Shown: positions 45,884 through 54,988, numbered from the stretch's first letter. The stretch: 64,000 nucleotides of DNA from Pirellulales bacterium (GCA_019694455.1 JAIBBY010000014.1:1-64000); one strand, 5' to 3'. Notes: generated by a model from the letters alone, not told the origin. Numbers and translations: made by a program.

Positions 45884-47461
45884 TTACGGTGTCAATTTCA
45901 CTTCGACGCGTTGAATTTCAAACGACGCCTCATCGCCGTTGGCGACCTTGATTTCATGCGTTCGCGACGGCGCCCAGGGACTGGCCGGAATCCGATATGT
46001 CATCAGCGAAAGCCCGTTGTTCGTTTCCGACTGTTCCACGAAGTCGCAAGGCTTTCCATCCCAGAAAACCAATGGTCTCACCGGTGGCGTGTCCGCTTCG
46101 GCGGCGACGCCAATCATCACCTCGCGGCGCCAATCGCTGGGTGGTTCTGAGCCAAGCTGCATGCTGAAACTCGCTTCCTTGCCCGTCGCCGGCAATGGCG
46201 GTTGGTAGGCTTCGCTCGGCGCCACGATATCGCGATAAGTCACGCCAATCGACCGCGGAACTTCGCGCACCGCAGCCAGTGAAGTCATGGCCCGCAGCGT
46301 GGCTTGATACGCCGGCTTCGCCAGCGTGCCAGGAAAATAGTTGAAGAGATAAACCGCATCCGCGCCGTCTTCGAGCACCAGCGCCGCGGCCCCCTGGGCG
46401 AGTTCGGACGAGACGAGTTCCGCCGGGCCGCCCGGCATCGGCCGATAAAGCACTTCCAGACCGCCAACCAGCGTCACTTTGGCTTGGCCCAACTGCTGTC
46501 GCCACTCAGCAATGCCCATGCCGAACTCGAGCGTGGCCCAGCGCGGAGTGACCACCAGCAGATCGATGAGCCCCTGCTTCGCCCATGTGCCCACGTCCAG
46601 CCCCATGCCTTGCGCCGTTTCTGGTCGCGACGGCGCCCGCACACCAAGCCGGATGGGGTGTCCCCGTTTGACGGCGGCTTCATCAATCCGCTGCCGAACT
46701 TCGTGCAGCCACGCCGTGAGGATCGGCGCCCCTTCCTGTTCCTGGTCCGCGCTAAACAAGTACGGCTCGCGCATGAAATCCAACTCCAGGCCATCCACGT
46801 CATAGCGTTCCAATGTCTCCTCGATGAGCGCCATGAAGCAATCGCGCACTTCGCGCCGGGCATAATCCAGGCAACTGGCGAAGTAGCCCGTGCAATTTTG
46901 CCGGCGCAGTTGCGGGTTCTCGACCCAGAAACTGCCGTGGAAAGGATGAGTCGGAATGTCGTTGTAGTGGCAATCGTTCATCCGCAACGAAATCCACGGC
47001 GACATGCCACGCTGCCGGCATCGCGCGATCACGCGCGCCGGATAATCCACACCCTCCCGGTGAACCTGCAACATGTTGCCGATCCCGCGGCGATAGGCGG
47101 ACGCCTGCTCCGCCGGAATGGGCTTCAAAATCGGCTGATCGTCCGGTCCCGCGGGATCGTAACCATCCCAGAACGCCTCCCATGCCTGGCTTCGATAGTT
47201 GGTCTTTCGGGAGTTCGTATTGCAGAAGAACACCGTCACGCCGGCATCGGCAATTTCATCCACGTAGCGATCAATCAATTCCCCAGATTGGCCGGCGGGA
47301 ATTTCCGTCGCAAAAAAGAATTGGGTGCAATCCTGGTTGTAGTAGAGTTGTCCGCCGGGCGGGGCGCCGAGAGCAGCGCCGGCGAACCACCACAGAGCTA
47401 GCGCGAGCACCGGTATCAGGTTCGCGTTCTGCTGTACAGATAATCGAGTTTGCGAGTTCAT
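45884..47461 (-). CDS. Secreted glycoside-hydrolase-like TIM-barrel protein, family unclear
   Basis: A 525-residue exported protein: N-terminal hydrophobic signal (LIPVLALALWWFAGAALG), then a barrel-like domain with GVTVFFCNTN, SPWISLRMNDCHYNDIP and RYDVDGLELDFMREPYLF. The last has an acidic cluster at a strand end, as in several glycosidase families. The last 110 residues look like a beta-sandwich. I cannot assign a CAZy family. The ATG at 47461 is chosen because it places the signal peptide normally; a long upstream extension is implausible. Confidence 0.7.
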   Translation of the reverse strand: MNSQTRLSVQQNANLIPVLALALWWFAGAALGAPPGGQLYYNQDCTQFFFATEIPAGQSGELIDRYVDEIADAGVTVFFCNTNSRKTNYRSQAWEAFWDGYDPAGPDDQPILKPIPAEQASAYRRGIGNMLQVHREGVDYPARVIARCRQRGMSPWISLRMNDCHYNDIPTHPFHGSFWVENPQLRRQNCTGYFASCLDYARREVRDCFMALIEETLERYDVDGLELDFMREPYLFSADQEQEGAPILTAWLHEVRQRIDEAAVKRGHPIRLGVRAPSRPETAQGMGLDVGTWAKQGLIDLLVVTPRWATLEFGMGIAEWRQQLGQAKVTLVGGLEVLYRPMPGGPAELVSSELAQGAAALVLEDGADAVYLFNYFPGTLAKPAYQATLRAMTSLAAVREVPRSIGVTYRDIVAPSEAYQPPLPATGKEASFSMQLGSEPPSDWRREVMIGVAAEADTPPVRPLVFWDGKPCDFVEQSETNNGLSLMTYRIPASPWAPSRTHEIKVANGDEASFEIQRVEVKLTP

Positions 47462-47715
47462 GGTGCTGTAAGGATTCTGAGTGAAGGTGATAGCGCACGT
47501 CGTACTCGGCGACATCCGTCCTTGGCGGCGCCCACCATCTTGACCTGTGCGCTGGCGGGCTTCCAGCCCGACGTGTTGCGTCTGATGGCAGGGGAGTTTC
47601 CCTTGTCGGCGCGAGTCGCCATTGCCACTGGTTCTCAACGGCCGCCGCGCCGGCACCCTTCGCTCGTCATGCTATCCCTGCAATAGTCACCCAATCGATG
47701 GCGCGGCCAATGCGG

Positions 47716-48162
47716 CTATTCAAGGGGCAACGGGGGTGTCTCGACCGAGACATAATAAGCGTCGTTGCGCCCGAGCGGGCCAATGAATTCTTTGCTGATG
47801 ATCTTGCCAACATAGCTGCCATATCCGTCGGCGTTGAGAAATACGTCGCTCGACCAGGTTTGCCCTGTGGATGAATCGGTCCACGAGTAGGCGATCTTGT
47901 AGGAATCATCCTGCGGCGAGTAACGCACGTCGGAGACCTTGGTCGCGATCGAGGCCAAGGTCGTGCGTTTCTCGAATTGACGCGCGACTTCCTTGGCTGA
48001 CAGCGGACGAGTCGTGCTCAGTTCGTGTTTCAGACTGTTCAACTCCCGTTGCGTTATGACCTGCATGATAATCAAACAGACCACGGTCATGCACAGCAGC
48101 AGGGAAGCGATGGAGAATTGAAAGCGGGGCCTGTGGCTGGTTGAGGAATTCGTTTCGCTCAT
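47716..48162 (-). CDS. Small single-pass membrane protein, unknown function
   Basis: A 148-residue protein with the frequent planctomycete N-terminal pattern RPRFQFSIASLLLCMTVVCL as its membrane helix, followed by a short coiled segment and a soluble domain (SYKIAYSWTDSSTGQTWSSD, VFLNADGYGSYVG). No function is known to me. It lies just outside the left direct repeat of the island and marks the ancestral neighbourhood of imuA. Confidence 0.65.
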   Translation of the reverse strand: MSETNSSTSHRPRFQFSIASLLLCMTVVCLIIMQVITQRELNSLKHELSTTRPLSAKEVARQFEKRTTLASIATKVSDVRYSPQDDSYKIAYSWTDSSTGQTWSSDVFLNADGYGSYVGKIISKEFIGPLGRNDAYYVSVETPPLPLE

Positions 48163-48216
48163 CAAGTCGGCGCCAATCTGAAAAAAAGTTGGCAAGCAGT
48201 TCCGCGCGCATTCTCT

Positions 48217-48403
48217 CCCCCAACAGCGCGCGATTCAACCAGCGCGCTGGCGATGTGAGTTTCCGCCCCCGCCAAACCCAGCTTGACATCAAATACTGTT
48301 CATAAGTATAGTATCTGCCAGAAGGTGCTAGCAGTGCTATCGCGCGATGAACAGACGCAATTTCTCCGTCAACGCTTGCGGCAAATCGAGGCCCCATCGC
48401 CGG
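48217..48403 (+). repeat. 187-bp direct repeat, left copy (island boundary)
   Basis: Matches 54802-54988 with two differences (48293 A versus G; 48363 T versus C, silent in imuA). It contains a promoter, a LexA-like box and the first 23 codons of imuA. The helicase stop codon lies only 10 bp beyond its inner end. Confidence 0.93.
48283..48313 (+). promoter_or_regulatory. Duplicated imuA-type promoter with LexA-like box
   Basis: TTGACA (48283-48288) and TATAGT (48307-48312) with the LexA-like box at 48294-48313, inside the left repeat. It points toward the helicase 3' end and would produce antisense RNA to it. Confidence 0.6.
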
Positions 48404-48438
48404 TGGTCATTGCTAATACCCACCAATCCCGAGTTTGA
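48334..48438 (+). pseudogene. Truncated imuA copy (first 23 codons)
   Basis: From the GTG at 48334 the frame repeats the imuA start (LSRDEQTQFLRQRLRQIEAP), then leaves it at the repeat boundary and ends at a stop at 48438 after 11 foreign codons. It overlaps the helicase end on the other strand. Confidence 0.75.
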
Positions 48439-51277
48439 AGTTTAAGTCATCCGAAATTGCTTCGGGTAGCGGCACTCCAGCGCCGGATTCGGCCGTAATC
48501 AGTCGGGCAACTTCATCCTGCCCCATCACGACTCGGAACCAGCGCTCGCGGTCTGACATTACCTTGTATTGCCGTTCGTCGGCCGTGCCCGCGAGGTACG
48601 GAAGGTAGACCTTGATCGGCTGGAGCCCCTCCGCTTTGCATCCGAGTCGGTCTAAGCGGCCGGAACGCTGCTCAATGGTGCTGGGGTTCCAGTCGAGGTC
48701 GTGATGAATGACGTGGCGACAGAACCTCTGTAGGTCCACACCTTCTCCCATGACCTGGCTGCAGACCAGGATGTCCGGAAAGAACGGGGTGTTGAACGCG
48801 CGCATCAATCGTGCGCGCGCCTCTCGGCGTGTCGTGCCCATCGCTACCTGGACATTTGCAAGCGTCACCCGTCCCGAATCCGACTCATCTCCTTCGTCGT
48901 CATTGGCCTCCACACGAATGGCCCCGGTCTGGGTTCGTATTGCCGCCTCCAAATACGACTGCCGCTCGTCGCTGGAGCAGCACTCCGTTAAGAGTCTGAT
49001 GAACCCGTCGAACTTTTGATGCCACGACACCCCGGATGCATCCTGGTGTGCCATCATGATCGCGACCGCGTCGTCAGGCTTTACCGAATCCAGTTCGGAA
49101 AGGGGAAAGCAGCGAGCCAAGGTTGTCGAGACGCGGAGAAACCGCCGCATGACTTCGACGAGCGTCGTGCGTTGTTCTTCGCTGGCCTGGACGGACTCGA
49201 GCGCCGCCTCGTGCGATTGAACAATCTGTCCAAGCGCGGAATCAATGGCGCGTCGTCCGGGAGAATCCGAATCATCGAAGTACCGCTTTTGAATTCGTCC
49301 CAGGAGTTGCTGGACTCCACCAGGCTTTACTTCTTGCCCCGACTCTTCGAGCCGTCGTATCGTCACATCCAGAAGGCGTTTCTCAATCTCCCCGCTGATA
49401 TGAATCCGCAGCGCTCGACATGTCTGCCGGTAGAACGCGAACACAAGCACCTTTTCGCCGGCCTCCCACAAATCGACGACTCGTTGAACCGTCGAGTCGA
49501 TCTTGGGGTGTGTTGCGCCACTGCATTGATTCAGTGCGCGGTCGAATTCTTGTAAATACCAGCGCGAATGGGTCATTTCGACCATCGCCGTTAGCGCTGC
49601 GTCCTGATCGTCTTTGCCGTGCTCGCGGCTTTTTCGTGTGAATCGAAATGCCTCATACGATGAACACAGCGCTTCGCCGAGCAAATCCTGCCCGGCGCTA
49701 ACCGCACTGCGGGCCGCCAGGAAGAACGGCCGCAACTGCTCCTGGGGCACGGGCAAACCGCACGGGACGCCTCCTCCGTTGGCGGCCGAGCCGTCGAGGC
49801 GTTCCCGACGTGCGATGACGGTGTCGTTCCAATGAACTCCCTTGTTGTGACGCACCACCCACGGCCGAATCGCCTGTTGCGCAGCGTCCCGAGCGACTCG
49901 AGCCGCCTGATTGGCATCCACCACCGCACGCTGGCGATGGGTCAACGATTCGCGAGGGGCTGCCGAAATCCGCTTCCACCAATCCTGGACCTCACCGTCA
50001 CAGTCCTCGTCGCGCAATCGGCTCCAGCTTCGTTGCAAGGCAATGGCGGTGCGCTGGCTTTCGTTGAGACGGTCTCGGAGGCCATCCATTTGACCGATGA
50101 ACTTATCACGCTCGCCCAACACGCCAGCATCCCACCGCACATCGCCAAACCGTCTGAGAACGGAAACCAGTTCGTGATGTCCGAGTTGAAACGGCGTCGC
50201 GGTAAGGAACAACATGCGGTCGAAGGCGTGCGCCATCGCTCCATCCCCTGTGCGCAGGTCTCGCTCGGAATCGGGAGACTGAAGTTGTCGCGCCAGCGAT
50301 GTACCGGGATTCTTCAAGTGATGCGCTTCGTCCATGACCAGGAGCGGCGAGCGCCAGCGAGCTTGGGCTAGCAGATCTCGCCAAAGCGATTCCTCGGCTT
50401 GCCGCAGGGCGCTACGAGCCGCATTAAGGCGCTCCGATACCCGCTCTTTGCCGCCGCGCTCACGAACAGGCATTTGTTCCAGCGCGCTCGCTAGCGGCTT
50501 GAGGTCGATTCTGTGCAGTGCCCGCGATACCAATTTCGGAACCGGGTCGTCCGCAAGGTGGCGTCGCTCATTTCGCACCGCGCTGTTGTACGTGTCTTTC
50601 CAGGTCGACGTGTCGGTCCTGAGCAGCTGTTGCCAAAGGTCTTCCCCCCAGTCGTGAGCCCGTTCCTCTCCGACCGCCCAGAGAAGTTCACCCAGGAAGC
50701 GATGGATTTGGTTCTTCACCTGAATCAAACGGCTGGCCTTGCCCCGGCCATGTCGGCGCAGCGTCTCGGCAATCAATGCCAAGCGAATCCATTTGTCAGT
50801 CTGTCGCCGGGCCATCGCGCCTTGCGCTAAGAAGATAAGATGGCAGCGAGTGCGGGGCGGATCATCAAGCAGCTTCATGAGGTCGATGCTGTGGCGTGCC
50901 ACTCCATATCGCACGCATTGCGGCTTGGCTAGGTCCTTCGGTAAAGCTCCTTCGCGTTGCACTGGGCGGCGATCATCGAGATACAGTTCACAGAACGTCT
51001 TTAAATCCTGCTCCCACTTGTCGACGAGATTGGCGGGAACCATCACGATCACGGGGCCACGGGGACTTTGCTTGGCAACGCTGTAGGAAATAGCCAAGGC
51101 AACGAATGTCTTACCCATGCCGACTTCATCAGCCAGGATGACTCCCGGTTGCGATTGTAGGCGGCACAGAATCTCTTCGACTTCAGCCCGTTGGCGCTCT
51201 TGGTCGGCTTTGGGAACGCGGGCATTAAGCTGTTTTCCCAACAGCAGCTCTGACGGCGATCGGTGGTTGTCGTTCAT
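48413..51277 (-). CDS. SNF2/SWI2-type superfamily 2 helicase, third gene of the island operon
   Basis: A 954-residue ATPase. Motif I is VILADEVGMGKTFVALA (about 46-62), motif II is LLVMDEAHHLKNPGT (DEAH at 316-319), and motif III is MLFLTATPFQLGHHE. Motifs V-VI are ICSQVMGEGVDLQRF-like, then HHDLDWNPSTIEQRSGRLDR. These are the marks of DNA-translocating SNF2-type proteins common in defence and restriction systems. The start at 51277 overlaps the PLD gene's stop by ATGA, giving tight translational coupling. No methyltransferase accompanies it. Confidence 0.9.
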   Translation of the reverse strand: MNDNHRSPSELLLGKQLNARVPKADQERQRAEVEEILCRLQSQPGVILADEVGMGKTFVALAISYSVAKQSPRGPVIVMVPANLVDKWEQDLKTFCELYLDDRRPVQREGALPKDLAKPQCVRYGVARHSIDLMKLLDDPPRTRCHLIFLAQGAMARRQTDKWIRLALIAETLRRHGRGKASRLIQVKNQIHRFLGELLWAVGEERAHDWGEDLWQQLLRTDTSTWKDTYNSAVRNERRHLADDPVPKLVSRALHRIDLKPLASALEQMPVRERGGKERVSERLNAARSALRQAEESLWRDLLAQARWRSPLLVMDEAHHLKNPGTSLARQLQSPDSERDLRTGDGAMAHAFDRMLFLTATPFQLGHHELVSVLRRFGDVRWDAGVLGERDKFIGQMDGLRDRLNESQRTAIALQRSWSRLRDEDCDGEVQDWWKRISAAPRESLTHRQRAVVDANQAARVARDAAQQAIRPWVVRHNKGVHWNDTVIARRERLDGSAANGGGVPCGLPVPQEQLRPFFLAARSAVSAGQDLLGEALCSSYEAFRFTRKSREHGKDDQDAALTAMVEMTHSRWYLQEFDRALNQCSGATHPKIDSTVQRVVDLWEAGEKVLVFAFYRQTCRALRIHISGEIEKRLLDVTIRRLEESGQEVKPGGVQQLLGRIQKRYFDDSDSPGRRAIDSALGQIVQSHEAALESVQASEEQRTTLVEVMRRFLRVSTTLARCFPLSELDSVKPDDAVAIMMAHQDASGVSWHQKFDGFIRLLTECCSSDERQSYLEAAIRTQTGAIRVEANDDEGDESDSGRVTLANVQVAMGTTRREARARLMRAFNTPFFPDILVCSQVMGEGVDLQRFCRHVIHHDLDWNPSTIEQRSGRLDRLGCKAEGLQPIKVYLPYLAGTADERQYKVMSDRERWFRVVMGQDEVARLITAESGAGVPLPEAISDDLNFKLGIGGY

Positions 51278-53373
51278 GTGCGGCATTGTTCCACCACCCG
51301 TGCCCAGAAGCCTTTCAGGTCTGGCGATGCTCCGTCCAAGCATCCTTCGACCTGCTGATTGATCATGCCGGCCAGTTCGCCCAAGAAGGAACGAAAGACC
51401 TTGTCAAAGTCTGACTTTGGCAGCGCGTTGTCTTCCACTTGGTATTTGACTTCGCGCAGCACGATCAAGAAGTCCGCCAGCGTGAGAAGGGCCTCATCGC
51501 CATTCCCGTTGGCGTCCTTAAACTCATTCACGAGTCGCTGTGCAAGCGGCTCGATCCCGACCAACCCCCGAAGCCGCCACTCCAGGGCTTGTCGTCCCCA
51601 CACGGGACGTTCGAGGTTGCACCGTAGTTGTGCAAGGACGCGTGCGCGGCGTCGGATGCGGTGCAAAAATGTCGTCTGCAAGTCGTAACGCCGGAGGGGG
51701 TCCAAATCAATCGGCGTCGCCGAGTCCAGATCGGTGTCGAAAAGGTCGGACGGCTGCTGTTGCTTAGCCCAAGCGCGAAATGCTGCGCTCGGATCGGTCG
51801 CCGCGAGGATCAGGAGCATGTCGTCAGCCGACATCTTGTCGAGTTGATCCGGCGGCGGGAGCTTTTGGCCATCTTGTACGTTCAACGGCAAGAACGCCTC
51901 GGAGTCCCCCCAACAGACCAGCAACTTCTCCGGCGGCAGCACTGACTCCCAGGCGCACTCAATCACGGGTGGTTGTCCGTCGTCTCGCCACGCGGTTGCT
52001 GAAAACAGCTCGGGCGGCTTCCGGCCACATGCCAAGACTTTCCAGTCGTCTGGTAGCTCGCCCGCATCAAGTCGCAATTCCACGCGACGCGATTCGCCGG
52101 CCGAGTACGTGGCCGACAGGAATCCTGCCGGCAAGGAAATCGCCGTGGTCTGCTCCTCCTCGTGATCCAATTGGGGACCAAGCCATTCGGCGCCCTCTGG
52201 ATCTTCCAAAAACGCCACTTGTGGCCACACGGATTCTAACATCCCAACCTCCCGTCCGTACTCAACGCGATCGGCTATCGACAGTAGGTTCGCCTCGGCG
52301 TTGCAGTGGTTCCCCACTCCCATCCCCGCACACGTGAAGTTGGAAGAACCGATCATCATTGCCGAATACTGGTCGGCTCGGAGCAGCAGCAATTTGGCAT
52401 GCCAAGGTCTGCGGTTCTTGTCGCCATCACTGTTAGGCAACGTGCCTATCCTAACGCTCCCCTGGTACGACGACGGTGTCGAAAGCAATGATTTCGGCGC
52501 GGCAAGTCGAGGTACCGCGTCACCTGCCTCCGCTTGGACGGCCGGTACGCAGAAAGTAAGTGATCGCGTCGTTCTCCTCGCCATCTTTTCGCAGAGCGTG
52601 GCCGTAACGCGAGTTGCCCCATCGTCCCCATCAAAGAATGGCGACGCCGCCCAAGCTTCGTGTGGCGATCCGCCCCGCTCACGGCATGCCTGGACCGCCT
52701 GTTCGAGACTGCTGCGCGAGTCGTTTTTTCCGATGGGGGGCAGGGTGACGACGAGCTGTTGGCGAATCGCTCCTCCGCGACGAACCGACTTCCAATCGCG
52801 TGTGTGGTTCTCAACGTTCGCCAAAAACTCGGTTGCTCGACGAACTGCGGGCGGACTACTGGCTGCTCCAGGAACCAACGTCAACAGGTTCCGCAAGAAG
52901 TCGATTGCTTGGGCCAGTACCGCCGTGTCTCCAGCCTCCGGCCTTAGATCGACAGTTCCGGCGACTTCGAAGTTCGTCCGGTATCCAGGCTCCGTCAGGT
53001 TGGCTGACGCCACGATGATGCGCGTGCAACGTGTCCAACTGAGCACACTGATCTTGGCGTGTTGTTTGCCGAATCGTATGCGGACGGGAAGCACGTCCCA
53101 ACGCAACGAATGTTCGACCCCTGCTTGCGTATAATCGACAAGCACTCCCGCATAGACCCCGCCCAATCGACTTTCTCGCTCCAGAAGAAACGCCAAATCC
53201 TCGCGATTGGGTTCCGATTCGATTTCCAGAAAGCGCGCCAAGCATTGCTCATCAAACAGTCCAGGCGCAAACGTGTATGTGGTGGCGAGGCATCCTAACG
53301 GATCGCCAGCGCCCGATGGCGGCCGCCACAGGTCAAGCATTGCACCGCTTGTGGGTTTCTTGCGCTTGCTCAT
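51274..53373 (-). CDS. Phospholipase D-like protein, second gene of the island operon
   Basis: A 699-residue protein with two PLD/HKD-type half sites: HAKISVLSW with VASANLTEPG (His105, Lys107, Asn125) and HAKLLLLRAD with MIGSSNFTCAG (His325, Lys327, Asn345). The aspartate of the classical HxKxxxxD is replaced in both (Ser and Arg), which is tolerated in some nuclease members. The C-terminal third is helical, without a recognised domain. PLD-like proteins paired with helicases are usual in antiphage systems, where they act as nucleases. It overlaps both neighbours by 4 bp. Confidence 0.85.
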   Translation of the reverse strand: MSKRKKPTSGAMLDLWRPPSGAGDPLGCLATTYTFAPGLFDEQCLARFLEIESEPNREDLAFLLERESRLGGVYAGVLVDYTQAGVEHSLRWDVLPVRIRFGKQHAKISVLSWTRCTRIIVASANLTEPGYRTNFEVAGTVDLRPEAGDTAVLAQAIDFLRNLLTLVPGAASSPPAVRRATEFLANVENHTRDWKSVRRGGAIRQQLVVTLPPIGKNDSRSSLEQAVQACRERGGSPHEAWAASPFFDGDDGATRVTATLCEKMARRTTRSLTFCVPAVQAEAGDAVPRLAAPKSLLSTPSSYQGSVRIGTLPNSDGDKNRRPWHAKLLLLRADQYSAMMIGSSNFTCAGMGVGNHCNAEANLLSIADRVEYGREVGMLESVWPQVAFLEDPEGAEWLGPQLDHEEEQTTAISLPAGFLSATYSAGESRRVELRLDAGELPDDWKVLACGRKPPELFSATAWRDDGQPPVIECAWESVLPPEKLLVCWGDSEAFLPLNVQDGQKLPPPDQLDKMSADDMLLILAATDPSAAFRAWAKQQQPSDLFDTDLDSATPIDLDPLRRYDLQTTFLHRIRRRARVLAQLRCNLERPVWGRQALEWRLRGLVGIEPLAQRLVNEFKDANGNGDEALLTLADFLIVLREVKYQVEDNALPKSDFDKVFRSFLGELAGMINQQVEGCLDGASPDLKGFWARVVEQCRT

Positions 53374-54668
53374 GCGAGGTCATCGTAGAAACGTCGGATG
53401 GGCCAACCGCGATAATCGTGCAGGTATCGACCCACTTGGATTTCGGGCCTCGCGATCCGGTAGGCGTGTCGAACATAGATTTGGTCTTGGCCCAACCGAT
53501 CGAACCAAGGGCGCTTTCCATCGGCCGACTTGTCTCGTTGGACTGTCTCGTGGTGGGAACATAGCATCCGAGCGCATCCGCCAGCATCCAAGGGCTCGGC
53601 AAATGCGCCGAATCGCTCATCGAACAAGTTGTGGAGCGAAACTCCGGTGAGGCTCACTGCCGACAGGGCATGGTGTGCCGCCTCAAATCGTTTGTGAAGG
53701 CCATGCACACTTTTCGCAAATCCTTCATCGTTGCTGATGTCCGTCACACAGAATCCCTGGAGATCCGTCCTCGCCGCTTGTGCTCTCAGGACATCGAATG
53801 CGTCCTGAGCGCTACGAGCGAACGCCTCATAGGCTCGAATGGCTGCCAGCAGTGGACCGTAGGCAGGTTCTATTTGCTCCAGGCGATCATGCAGTCGCTC
53901 CTCGCGGAATGGCTCATCAGAGAATTCCTTCTGCAGCTTCCAGAGCGTCGAGAGGGCGCCCAGCTTGCGCTTGTCAGACGTAAGCAGATGCTCGCGGATG
54001 CACCGCCGCTCTCTCGCCTTCGCAGTCGCCGGCGCAAAGGCGTCCGCGAGTTCAGACCATGACCCCGAACCCCAGTTTGGCTTGGTTCGCGGCGGACTTT
54101 CGCCCAGGCTACGACGTACAGCGTCGGACCATCGCGAAATCAATGGTTTCGCGCTTTCGAGGCCGCCCAATCCTAACCCGCGGGCCCATGCATCAACTAA
54201 TAAATCGGCATTTGGCCCCGCGCCCAGGTGAACGTCCACGAGCCCCAAATGGGACGCAAGTCGCTTGTAGACTCCGTGAAAACCGAAAATCCTGGGAGTC
54301 TTCAGGTAGCTGCGAGCATCGAGATAGCCGTGCTGATCCAGGGCGTGGCGCGTGACCAACGTTCCTGGCACGCCCCAGTTCGAGGAGTCTTCACCTCGGG
54401 ATCGGACCATCGCTTCAACGATCAGCCATTCCCAGACCAAATAGGGCGATGCGTCGCGCAGGTTAGGATCGCTGTCGATGCCCTCGGTAACCAAGCATCC
54501 GACGGCCATTGCCGTGAGAAACCGAATCCTCTGCATCCGCTCGCGCACCGCCGGCACTAGTTGTACCGCCAACTGGTCGGCGATCTGATACAACCCAAGC
54601 GGGTCCAGCGTGCCTTCGCTGGTTCCCGGTGGGTCGTAGGCGGTCAGAAATGGAAGCGTAACGGACAT
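53370..54668 (-). CDS. Unrecognised protein, first gene of the helicase-PLD island
   Basis: A 432-residue protein starting MSVTLPFLTAYDPPGTSEGT. It is predicted mostly helical, with motifs such as ASPYLVWEWLIVEAMVRSRG, LGLGGLESAKPLISRW and, near the C-terminus, CARMLCSHHETVQRDKSADG, which could bind metal through Cys and His. No domain or family is recognised. The ATGA overlap with the PLD gene makes it part of the same machine, and it is the best candidate for a specificity or sensor subunit. That role is inference from position only. Confidence 0.75.
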   Translation of the reverse strand: MSVTLPFLTAYDPPGTSEGTLDPLGLYQIADQLAVQLVPAVRERMQRIRFLTAMAVGCLVTEGIDSDPNLRDASPYLVWEWLIVEAMVRSRGEDSSNWGVPGTLVTRHALDQHGYLDARSYLKTPRIFGFHGVYKRLASHLGLVDVHLGAGPNADLLVDAWARGLGLGGLESAKPLISRWSDAVRRSLGESPPRTKPNWGSGSWSELADAFAPATAKARERRCIREHLLTSDKRKLGALSTLWKLQKEFSDEPFREERLHDRLEQIEPAYGPLLAAIRAYEAFARSAQDAFDVLRAQAARTDLQGFCVTDISNDEGFAKSVHGLHKRFEAAHHALSAVSLTGVSLHNLFDERFGAFAEPLDAGGCARMLCSHHETVQRDKSADGKRPWFDRLGQDQIYVRHAYRIARPEIQVGRYLHDYRGWPIRRFYDDLA

Positions 54669-54801
54669 GCGATTCGATGCTCAGTGCACCTCAATATTTA
54701 TTGATGCGGCTACTCGTACGGAGTGGCCACATTGACCAAGAGTCTTCTCCAAATCAATGCTGCGAAATATTCGGTATCCATTTGCCCATCGGGTCTCGTC
54801 G

Positions 54802-54988
54802 CCCCCAACAGCGCGCGATTCAACCAGCGCGCTGGCGATGTGAGTTTCCGCCCCCGCCAAACCCAGCTTGACATCAAGTACTGTTCATAAGTATAGTATC
54901 TGCCAGAAGGTGCTAGCAGTGCTATCGCGCGATGAACAGACGCAATTCCTCCGTCAACGCTTGCGGCAAATCGAGGCCCCATCGCCGG
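54802..54988 (+). repeat. 187-bp direct repeat, right copy (restores imuA)
   Basis: Partner of 48217-48403. It provides the promoter, ribosome-binding site and first codons of the intact imuA, so the island sits beside the operon without disrupting it. Confidence 0.93.
54868..54898 (+). promoter_or_regulatory. imuA promoter with overlapping LexA-like (SOS) box
   Basis: TTGACA (54868-54873) and TATAGT (54892-54897) are 18 bp apart, one base from full consensus. Between and over the -10 lies TACTGTTCATAAGTATAGTA (54879-54898), which matches the E. coli LexA consensus at 15 of 20 positions; the core is CTGT-N8-ATAG instead of CTGT-N8-ACAG. A site AGAAGG (54905-54910) precedes the GTG start at 54919. 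Confidence 0.65.

Noticed and set aside
47906-48397. Minus-strand frame sharing residues with another minus-strand frame at 54710-55096
   Set aside because: The similarity is only the antisense translation of the 187-bp repeat; neither frame shows coding character outside it.
48413-54668. Calling the three-gene operon DISARM, Dpd or a known named system
   Set aside because: The helicase and PLD parts fit loosely, but defining partners (DrmA/DrmB, methyltransferase, 7-deazaguanine enzymes) are absent and the first protein is unrecognised.
54868-54918. imuA start at the upstream TTG (54868)
   Set aside because: That TTG is part of the -35 hexamer TTGACA. The GTG at 54919 has a properly spaced AGAAGG.
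48217-54988. Repeats taken as ends of an insertion sequence
   Set aside because: They are direct rather than inverted, 187 bp long, contain host promoter and gene sequence, and no transposase is present.
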